Assembly: GCF_003590095.1 (NCBI RefSeq)
Contig: NC_039478.1
Coordinates: 10,664,001 to 10,728,000, forward strand
Direction of reading: 5' to 3'
Length of the DNA: 64,000 nucleotides
From: Trichoplusia ni
Taxonomy: Eukaryota > Arthropoda > Insecta > Lepidoptera > Noctuidae
The notes under the pieces are model-generated. The model did no database searches and was not told the origin of the DNA. It saw nothing but the letters and a program-made list of their open reading frames with translations. Positions 48,401 to 58,500 of this stretch are shown here, piece by piece. The number at the start of each line of letters is the position of its first letter. Positions within the stretch are counted from its first letter, which is position 1. The position numbers and the translations under genes are program-made.

Positions 48401-50628
48401 TATTAATGTGTCAGTTTATTGTTTGCTAATGTTTAATTATAAGTCTTCTGTCGTCGATCGAAAGTCTAAAATGCATTGCGTAGTTTTTCTTGGAGTAATG
48501 CCATGATAGAAAAATGACAGTCGATGGCAACACGTTGTCAGATGGTCATAAATTATTATTTTTTAATTTAATTTACTTTCAGGTGTCTTAAATTTTCTGC
48601 GAATCGATACGTAATTAATAATCAGCAAATAATAATTTAAGTATCAATTAAAAACCAATAAATTCATCTTTAATTATACCTACTTAAACTACTGGTTATT
48701 AATAGTTCTTAGTGAAAGTATTGATATGAAATGAATATAAAAATACATCTATAATAATATTTACATATCGAAGTAGAAACTTAGATAAAAATAATAATTT
48801 TCTAGAAAAAAAATGAGCTTCGTTTCCACAGTGTTTAAAAAATAAAAGCGTGGTAAAAATATTATTTTATTTATATTTATTCGGTATTTATAAAGAAAAC
48901 TTTATCTCGGAAACAAAGACAGTACAAGCTAAAATACCTCAGTGACAATAGCACAGAAATAGAAACAATTTGATTTATTCCAGTAGTACTTTCACCGCCA
49001 ACAATAAATATTACATTTAAGTATACCTAAGCAAGCATTTTTAAGTTTAACAAATATAGCGATCGATTTGATATAGATTTCAACCAGTCTTCTTGATGCT
49101 GGCATAACAACCGCACAACTCTACAGAAAAAGAAATTCAAGCAGTTCTTAATTTAAATATCTATTGGCGGGAACGTAATCGCGACGCGAATCTGTCGTGC
49201 GACAGTGATTACAGATACGAGTTCAGTTTTATTTTAAAACTCGTGAAAGCAACACGTATTAACTATACGCTCTTAATATTCAAATATTTTTTTCGTCTGT
49301 TATACAATGGAACATAAACTTTAGTGAAATGAAAGTGAGAGTGGTCGAAAGTGAAATTCGTAGCGGTGGCGTGATGTCAGACATTTCACTCACAACTTCG
49401 TAATAAACAAGTTATCTGCACAGTTATACAATAACATTTTAATATATTTCAACTTAAAATTGAGTTATTGTTAGAAACGCCGTCGTGTGTGTTTAAATCA
49501 AGTGCCTTTTTATGTTTTTCTATTGTACGTTCTGCATTTAAAATACGAAGGAGTTTATAAGTGTGAGTATTCTATCTCTATGTTGTAATTCCATGTATTA
49601 TACAAATATTTACTTATTTTATCGGTATATTGTAACACTTACTGTGAGATGTAAGATTGTAGAGAATTATAAAAATGTGTTATCATTTTGATTGACTCGA
49701 AGGGCGAAATGCTTCCGCGTTCTCACGCCAATATAATAACGCTCGTAAAATCAGTTTATGTATGTACTGCTGGTTGGAAATTCTTGTCGCGGCATTGTTC
49801 ACTTCGATTCATTCTATATTTAAATTTCAAATAGCAGTTCTAAATTACCGGCACATTACTTTTAATATATTTAGGTTTTTTTCTGCTTCGGTATATTGCG
49901 GATTTGCTTGAAGGCCAAACCGATAAAAAGCTGGAAAATTCAAGATTTAACGAAAAATAAAATTGTAATATTTTAAATCCAGTCAGTATTATTTTTTCTT
50001 TCGTATCAAGAAATATTTGAATGTCATTTTCCAGTCAAACAAGTCACGGACGAAAGAGTTCATAATTTCAATATTTCAATGTTAATATTTACCGAATCTT
50101 CTTCGTCTCACAAATCGTTTAATTATAGCAATTCGAAGACAAAGGCTTGAGGGTTCAACAAAGTCTTTGTTACATGTGCATGCATTTAAAAATAAATATT
50201 CAACATCTCGACTCTCTATATGGGTTTCCCATATTCGCGACGTTCAAGGTTCAATCCTTTAAAAAGAATTCTTTATTCTTTAATTTCTTTGTATTATTCG
50301 GTGGGATTCGACTCATAATACTGATTAGTAAAGGAAAACATCGTGAGGAAAGCGGCACTCCTGAGAACTTTTCAAGGGTGTATTTAGCCAGAGATCCTTG
50401 GCTGGTTTAACTCTGAAACCAGGTTAAACATCAACATAGACAAATAATAGGTTTGGCTGTCACAAGTTCTAAACTCAAGATGTAATGTTAGCTTAACTTG
50501 TCTATTATCTGGTAATGAGATGTAGTAGATCTAATAGGTTGTTAGTGATCAGGTGATAAGATTGTTTTATAGTTTCTACCCGACTGTGTCAGGTAATGTT
50601 GTATGCAGGGTTTAATGTTTTGAAGTTA

Positions 50629-51925
50629 CGAGGGGCGGTCAAAAAGTTCGCGGAATGAAAAGGAAGGGGGGCGAAATTCAGCACGAAATTATTTTTCTTT
50701 TTCGATGTATTCTCCCTTAACCCTAATACACTTTTCAGATCTTTCAATTAACTTATTTATACCTTCTAAAAAAATATATTTGTCAAGCCCCTCAAAATAG
50801 TAAGAAATAATCGACTTCACTTCTTCATCATTGGTGAATTTCTTTCCACGAAGCACTTTTTTCATTTTTGGGAACAAATAATAATCAGAAGGGGCCAAAT
50901 CTGGACTATAGGGAGGGTGATTTAAAGTTCCGAAGCCACACTTCTGTAAGGCAGCCATCGCAACATGACTCTTGTGAACGGGTGCGTTGTCGTGCAAAAG
51001 GTGCACACCTCGAGACCATTTTCCTCTTCGTTTTTCCTTGATTGTTTTTTTTTTAATTTCTCTAGCAGTGTAGCGTAGTATTTTCCAGTGATATTGACAC
51101 CTTTATCTTTATAATCAATCATTAAAATCCCCTCAGAATCCCAAAAAACTGTAGCCATAATCTTTCCGGCCGATTGTGAGACCTTAAATTTCTTAGGCGG
51201 CGCTGCACCTTTTTTATGCCACTGCATGGACTCCTGCTTTGACTCAGGTTCATAGTGATGAACCCAAGTTTCATCTCCAGTCACAATTCGGTCCATAAAC
51301 TCAACCCTGTTCTCACTACACAGGTCCAAAAACTCGCGAGAACACTCGACGCGCTGCTGTTTTTGAAGTGGTGTGAGCATTCTCGGCACCCATCTTGCAC
51401 AGACCTTAGACATGCCTAGATGGTCATGGAGAATGTTCAAAACAGTCGTAGACGATACTCCAGTCATCTCTGCGATTTGCTTTTTCTTTAGACGAACATC
51501 TTCAAGAACAAGTTTTTCGACTTTTTCAACATTGTCTGAGGACGTTGCCTCAATTGGCCGACCAGAGCGCGGATCGTCTTCAATCGAATCTCTACCTTGC
51601 TTGAAAAGGCTATGCCACTTGTAAATCATCGTTTTTCCAGGACAAAGGTCTCCGTAACCAGATGACATCTCTTCCATAATGATCTGAGGCGTTTTTCCTT
51701 CCTTTTTAAGGAATTTAATCACTGCACGAAACTCGATTTTCTCCATAGTTGATGTTTTCTTCCCGATTTACTTGTTTATCCAGCGATATCTCGAAGGTTA
51801 ATGACCCGATTAAGCTGAAACTTAGTATTTATAGTTAAACTGAGTCATTAAGTAGTGACAGATAAAAAAAATACCCCCTCCCCTTTCTACCCCCTCCATT
51901 CCGCGAACTTTTTGACCGCCCCTCG
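50629..51925 (-). mobile_element. mariner-family transposon with perfect terminal repeats
   Basis: The 1297-bp element is bounded by 29-bp perfect inverted repeats that begin CGAGGGGCGGTCAAAAAG, and each end is flanked by TA, the target-site duplication of Tc1/mariner elements. It carries a transposase gene on the minus strand that is broken by one frameshift. Element length, TIR length and TA duplication all fit mariner. The perfect TIRs indicate a recent insertion. Confidence 0.95.
50689..51746 (-). pseudogene. mariner transposase, single frameshift
   Basis: The start is at 51746 (MEKIEFRAVIKFLKKEGKT). The N-terminal paired-like helix-turn-helix DNA-binding half is intact (WHSLFKQGRDSIEDDPRSGRP, then a second HTH). 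WVPRMLTPLQKQQRV is the mariner linker. TGDETWVHHYEPESKQ holds the first catalytic Asp. HDNAPVHKS holds the second, and YSPDLAPSDYYLFP the third, with 34 residues between the last two (D,D34D). The two halves lie in different frames. The break is at a run of ten A (minus strand) near 51050, where the length differs by one from an in-frame number. All catalytic residues are otherwise present. As it stands it cannot make a full transposase by standard decoding. Confidence 0.93.
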
Positions 51926-52399
51926 TATAGTGCAGTGGGCGTAGGCAAGTACAACACCGAATTATTTATTGCTTATTATTAATACAGAAAAACTGCTTAA
52001 ATTAATATAAAATATATAGGTAATATATATATATATATATAGGTAAACAAAAATTGTATATAAAAAAAAAACAAAAACATCCACAATACGCCAAACATTT
52101 CAACAATATGAACTTCTTGACGAAATATAATTTCTTAGCAGAATTGCCACTGTGTCATTGTGTGTGTAATATTAAATTTAAACATGTATTGTTTTTATCT
52201 AAATCTGTTTGAGAGATAAGAGGGAATTACACTTCCATGAAGGGTATTGCTCGAATAAGTTTCATTATCGAAACAGACACATTGACCTAGTAACATACAT
52301 TAAAAACTGTAAAATATTTTGTTAATTTATTTAAAAAAAAAAAGCAACGCCTGCATAAATGATGAAAATGAAATTTATCTATGTGTAAGAAAGTGTGCT

Positions 52400-52510
52400 T
52401 CTGCGAATATTCAAGACACAAAAATATTGCACTACGCGAGTATCGAACCGTCGGCGCGCGTACATTGGCTAAGGCGTTGTGTACCTTGCCATTCAGCTAT
52501 CACCTAATCA
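52400..52510 (-). mobile_element. SINE-like element, tRNA-like head
   Basis: On the minus strand 'tgatagctgaatggcaaggt' (A-box-like) is followed by 'gacggttcgatactcgcg' (B-box-like). A body with 'ttgtgtcttgaatattcgca' follows, as in related copies. Confidence 0.5.
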
Positions 52511-53149
52511 TGTTACAAAAGATAGGAAGTAAAGAAAGCTATGATAGAATATATTAAATCCTACTAGATCAGAAAAAAATACTAGTGAAAGTGACTACAT
52601 CTGGCTAAGAAAACTAATTAATATTCAACCCCACTATAATTAACATTTAACACTAAAATTATAAAGGCGAAATTTTGTGAGAGCTTATATTTATTTTTTG
52701 TTATTCCTCAACTCTAAAACAACTGGAGCAATTTCGATTATATTCGGTATTAAGATAAATTCGATTATCGCATGCATGCTATCCGTGAAGCTCTGAGTTA
52801 AATGAAAAATGTATGTTACTGTATTTCGTTATCCTGATTTCAAAAGATATATCATCAAACCAGATTGATCGAAATTAACCCTCAGCCATCTTATTTCTAA
52901 GCTCTCAGTTTTAAAAGAATACTAAAGTCAACCATGCTAATAATATGTATCACTCAGTCACTTAACCAAGTCTCAATTACCTAATCACTTACCGATTCAT
53001 TAATGAATAATTACTATTGATTGAATTTAAATCACCTAACGTGTTTGTGTTTTAATTGATGACCCAATTAAATGTATTGAGTCACGTCACGTTATTTAAC
53101 AAGACGTGTAAGTTTTAGGTTAGGATGCCTCTAGGTTTAATGTTGCGGC

Positions 53150-53345
53150 TATCTAGTAGCTTCCCTGTCTGGTATCGCGGTAGTGCATCGCGTTCCCATG
53201 GTCTGAGATACAAGAGAATTGTGAAGCACTCCGGTGCTTTTACATAGTAAGAGTCTTAAAAACGAAATAGTCTCTACTAGCGTCTCTACCTAGGTCCACG
53301 GTAGTTTAAATCGCGTTCTCGTGGTCTCAGATATAAGGGAATTGT
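53150..53345 (+). repeat. Diverged tandem duplication, unit about 120 bp
   Basis: The sequence 'cgcgttcccatggtctgaga' followed by 'gaattgtgaagcactcc' at 53190-53240 recurs as 'cgcgttctcgtggtctcaga' followed by 'gaattgtgaagcactcc' at 53312-53355. The two copies are about 80% alike by eye. Confidence 0.6.
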
Positions 53346-54439
53346 GAAGCACTCCATTGAGTTAACTTGGAAAGAGTCTGGCAAACCTCTCCGCCTTCCC
53401 CAAAGCGGAGATAGTCCATGAGGCTACCTAGGTAAAAAAGGTGATCTATGGCTAAATCCCCATCGTGAGAGCGAGATACTGCTTTACGTAGTATTGTACG
53501 CGGTCTCGCTCCTTCTATCAAGTGGACCGATTAATTTCAAAAATGTTTGTGTGTTTTTGTAATACCATCATCTAAGTTTTGCATGCAGTTTTGCACGGTT
53601 TTTATTGTGTGATCGTTCAAAATCTTTGTGTGAGATGTTTAGACCTCCTTGGTTGATATAGTTCGGTGTTTTGGTGTTTTAAAGCAGGAGTCTTTTTTTT
53701 TGTAAGAGCGAGATGACAAATCACATACGAATTCACAGTTTTGCTTTAAGAGTTCATGTTTCCTGTCGTGGCACTCAAAGCTCTATATAGTTCCCTGACG
53801 AAAATTCCAGAAGTCCTAGGGAATCTGGTAAATACGCTCCATAACTGAACGATAAACAACCATTAATTACCATCATTAGTGTTGTTTTTCCTCGTTTCCT
53901 CCATATTTTTTTATCAGTTTTCAGAATAATTACTAATGACGCTATATAATTAAAAACGTAATGAGCTGTTTCCCTAATGAATGAATAATATACAAATGTA
54001 AACTTGGTAACTGGAGTGGACTTAAAAGTACATATTTTTAGTATTTATTTTAATATTTCTTAGCGATTATAAATGCTCATTTCGAGTATGGGTTTTCTTT
54101 TGCATGTGATTTCAATGTTACTGAAATTTCCCGCTGCTCAAGGATTAATATACCTCAGTGCAAGAGTCATTACGTTTTTAATTGTGTCGTATTTTGGTCT
54201 TGACGACTACTCCATACGTTATTTTGTAGTGATGATAAAAACACATATTGACAAAGAGTTAACAAGCGTTGTTTTAGACTTCAATGTGTTCGCTCCCTCA
54301 ACAGGCTGCCCATGTAGGTCACAACTTTAATTTAATACATGGTTGCTTGCAGGGACTGCTGGTGCTAATAATAGGCGGTCCCCACTTCTACCTATTTATT
54401 GTGAAGGATTTTGTAGGGCAGTTAGAAGGATATTAGTTT

Positions 54440-54640
54440 TTTTTAAACCACTCCCGCAATATGGAATTAATCCTTGTGTCGCGGGTTCACTAATATTCAA
54501 GTCACATGCACAAGGCTGACTGAGAACGAGGATTCGTGGATCACCGAAACGCTTGTCCCATGCGGATCAAACTCGCGACACGTCGCGCACAGTAGGTTTG
54601 GCGTGGTGACCTTAACCTCGGCTATCCGTGCAATCAGTAC
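54440..54640 (-). mobile_element. tRNA-derived SINE-like element
   Basis: On the minus strand it reads: 'ggatagccgaggttaaggtc' (A box), 'gcgagtttgatccgcatggg' (B box), 'acaagcgtttcggtgatcca', 'catgtgacttgaatattagt', and 'gcgacacaaggattaattcc'. It is one of the two best-preserved copies in the window. Confidence 0.65.
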
Positions 54641-55513
54641 CTAAAAATGTTTATTTTTAAATTATGTTCGATACCTAAAGGTAACTGTCGTTGATAAAAT
54701 CGTTATTGATGATTTCCCAACAAAAAATAAAAAGGCGTCGCCATTTCATTCTAAGGAAGTATCGCTTTTAACCTATTTTTGTACCATTCACTACTTAACC
54801 AAATGCAACAGTGACTTACTCAACTAAACACATAATTAAATTATCAACACGCTGCACCTTTGTGTTACGTTATTCACCTACATGTTTAAATGATACCCTT
54901 TATCAATTATTAATTGAAATAAACTTTACTTAAAGGCAATTTCCATTGCACTTATTATTTCTTTCCAAGTTTTGATATGTGTATGATGTCGCATGCGCAC
55001 TTATAGAGAGAAACAGAGATAGAGAGAGATACTTGTACTTCTGTTACTACCACCATGATCAATAAAATTTCCAATTCCATGTCCTCTTGAATAGAAGAAT
55101 TGACCTTCAAATTTGTTTATTAGTTTGTTGTCAATGTCGACTCTTATCTTTCTATTTGTGTAGTGAAGTTTATTTCAGTTTCAATATGTTCCTAACCTCG
55201 CATATTCCTAATGCGCCTGACCTCCATTTTATAAAACTATAAAATTAGTACATTTATATCACAATCCTCCTTTTAAGCCTGGTTGACATCACGTGGGTCT
55301 TAATTTGACAATGCCCGAAGGCAGTTTATGGTTTCCCCTGGGACACACCGAGCTTAAGTGTTGCGGTGGTTTTCGTTGGTTTCTTTGTGGATCCTGGCTA
55401 ACAGGACGACGGGCATGTATGCCGGGCTAGCCCCATTATAAGGTCCCATTGTCAATGTGCGAGGATTTTCCCTTATAGTCTTCCATAATTGATGATTTTC
55501 GTTTGTTTGTTAG

Positions 55514-58500
55514 CTCGCCCGTCTCGGGTACTACAAACTGGCGGCGGCCGTGCAGGCGGATACCGAGCAGCGCCCGCGCAACGGACTACACCATCCACAT
55601 CCCAAGGAGATCAGGTAAAAACCTATATACCATAGTGTGAGCTTCTAAAACTAACTTAATGCGACTACATACAAGGTTCTTTTTCGATTGTCTCGCGGAC
55701 AAATTAAGTTATCAATATCAGTTAGACTCAGAGATACTTTCATTTATGTGCTTGTTAAAGAGGTTACAATTCGATTCGATTTAGGATCCATGAAAAGTAG
55801 AGTTTTAATATTCTGGAAAACACTCTATACCAGAATTCTCGGTAGCAGAGTTCAAAACATTGACCCACAGCTGTAATGTCAAAATTAAGGCATTTGTACC
55901 TATATTATTTTTCTGCAAACGAAAATACAACTTTGGTCTTTATATCTAATTGCTCAATATAATTAAATGAATCCATCTACATATAACTTGTATAGATTAT
56001 TTATACATACACCATGATCGAAGTACCTACTCTATTAAATTAAAACACCTTCAGTACAATCGAATACTTTACGTAATTACTTCGTCTGACAATAATTCAT
56101 TATGTTACTAGGTCATTACTATTATTTATATTCATTCTATTGTTTATCGATTTTTCTATGTTGACAGAATGCAAGTCTAGCTTAAATCTTGCCTAACCTG
56201 AATTTTCAAAGCAACTTTTTAAAAGCAGTTCTTAAATGTCTCACAGTCTCTTCTTTTAAAGGGGAAAATAGACAGAATGAGGTTTTACACCAGTATTGGG
56301 AGTATTCGTATCTTAGTTGGCAATACGCATACCTCTAAGGTATGTTGTAAACATAATAGATAGATGATTAGACACCTAGCTTAAAACAAATTTCTTGAGA
56401 AGAGAAATTTGTTTTAAAAAATCAAAGAGAAAAAATCAAAATCGTAGAGCAACAAAAAAGTTGGAAAACGAAATTTAAGAATGAAAGTGGGTACTCATAA
56501 AATACCAGCAGAGTGATAGCCTAGTGCTGTGATAGTTGGACTGCTAATAAGTCAAAAGTCGTAATTACAAAGTAGTTATCACATGCTAAAACGTTGAAAC
56601 GAAACAACATAAAGCACACCTGAGAATATTTCAAGGGTGTGTTTAGACAGCTCTAGGACCGCATTTCAACTGCAATCCAATTGCAAATTGCTGTTCAAGT
56701 GCAGTTTGAATGCTATAGAACTGCTAACAAAACGTGCAGTCCGATTTCAGTTCAATTGCAGTCGGAGTACTATTTTAGACCTCAAAATTAAAAAGCCTGA
56801 CACCGACATTAAGTTGTACATCACCCATACGATGAAAAGAATGTTACAGAATAACAATAACGTCCTTAAAAACTACGAATCTAATCTAGATTACCACGCT
56901 ATAAATAATTCCAGCTGACATGCTGCCTAGTCCGCGTACAGCGAAACATTGATTTCTAATTCTTTCCGCGCAGTACAACGCCAGCCCAGTTACCAATTAC
57001 GCCAGACATTACAATATAGAAAGTCTTGTACGCTATTTGAGATTAATTATAATATGACACAACTTAGTAGGTACTTTCTCTACGATTTTTTTATCCTGTA
57101 TTAAAGACTTTATTCTGGAAGAGAGATGGTCTGAATCGTGAAGAGCGGTGTCAATCTTCCACAACTGCAATATTAAGACTACTGTATTAAGTTCTTTTAG
57201 ATTTAGTAAATAGGCTTTCAAAACTTTTTCATCGGCCTAGCCTTTTCCCAACTATGTTGGGGTCGGCTTCCACTCTAACCGGATTCAGCTAGGCGCCAGT
57301 GTTTTATAAGGAGCGATTAACAAAACGATTGACTTTTTAAGATCTACGAATGCAAGGGTTTAAATTCCTTACTGCGAGTCTTTTTTTTAATATAAATGAT
57401 TAATTTAAAGTTATTATATTTTAATTTTTCAGTAGAAACAAAACTACGACCATGGACAGTGAAAGCCTGGTGCTATGGAGGCGGCCCCTCACCACTTTAG
57501 AATACTTCTTCAGGGAACTCATTATATTGATCTCCACTGGATTGCAAAGGTAAACAACTATATATACTAAAGGAAACCCTTGGAACCTAGGATTTTCGAC
57601 TCAAAGGATCAATTTTTCTTTGTACGGATCCTTAGGGCCTACGTTGTGGTCCTACGTTACTTTAGAAAAAAAATGTCTTTTTTAAATTCAATCAATTGAA
57701 ATTTCATCTCTTTCAACCATCTCGAATTTTGACAGTATCAGTAGTCAAGTTTTTTACTATTAATCATTTCTAATGTTCAATTTTTGTTTCAGATTATTAG
57801 CCTACAAACTGTTGGCTCTAGCGATATTTATAGGAATATTAGGCACAATTACTACATATTATATTAGCGGGCCACACCAACCCTTCGTGCAGGTAATTAT
57901 ATAATAATCTAAAAATCTTTCTGAAGTTAACATACGGTGGTGATTTTGTATTTCCATATCTGCTTATCATTTTTTCACTAAGTTATCTGGTAGTTTATTT
58001 AGGTTGTGCCTATGGTGTGTCTAATAGGCATGGTGTTACACAATATTAAATAAAAAAGATTGAGTTTATTTATTTAAATGGAAAACTTGGTTTAATCTCT
58101 AGTATTGTAACAGCAATAAACTTCTATTTTATGTACTTTATAAATTTGTCCTTGTGTTGTCCGCCAGAGCGTGGTGTGGACGCTGTGCTGGTGGGGCTGG
58201 TGGGTGTCGCTGGGCGTGTGCAGCTCGGTGGGGCTGGGCACGGGGCTGCACACGTTCCTGCTGTACCTGGGCCCGCACATCGCGCGCGTCACGCTCGCCG
58301 CCTACGAGTGCGGCGCGCTCAACTTCCCCGAACCGCCCTATCCTAACGAGTGAGTAAACCGAGTATTTTATCAGACTAGCCTTTACCTAAGTATGTTGGG
58401 GCCGGCGTACACTTTAACCGGATGCAGCCAAGTACGAATGTTTTACAGAGAGCGACTGCCTATCTGACCTCCTCTACTCACTTACCTTGGCAACACAATA

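Larger units (their letters stand above)
40538..50628. other. Long gene-poor, repeat-rich stretch
   Basis: No coding exon could be supported in this 10 kb. Contents seen: a repeat pair at 41.6-42.0 kb; the second copy of the 17.85-kb repeat at 42.15 kb; a diverged 'gagtccgactc' repeat at 44.4-44.6 kb; a SINE-like unit at 45.33 kb; and a block at about 47.31-47.50 kb ('ggaggaggttttcaattcgt') with a diverged relative at 28.30-28.50 kb. A SINE-like tail lies near 50.31-50.41 kb. The GC-richer, leader-like sequence around 49.2-49.57 kb may be the VMP1 promoter and first exon. Confidence 0.5.
51926..55513. other. Repeat-containing stretch upstream of first VMP1 coding exon seen
   Basis: No coding exon recognised. 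It holds an (AT)9 microsatellite at 52023-52040, SINE-like units at 52.40-52.51 and 54.44-54.64 kb, and a diverged local duplication at 53.15-53.35 kb. A (GA)-rich patch lies at about 55.00-55.03 kb, and a GC-richer block at 55.30-55.45 kb ('gtatgccgggctagcccc') of unknown nature. If the VMP1 initiator exon is at about 49.3 kb, this is part of its first intron. Confidence 0.45.

Noticed and set aside
58131..58357. Overlapping frames beside 58.17-58.35 kb
   Set aside because: They are shadow frames of VMP1 exon 58168-58349; the chosen frame carries the conserved GLGTGLHTFLLYLGPH segment.
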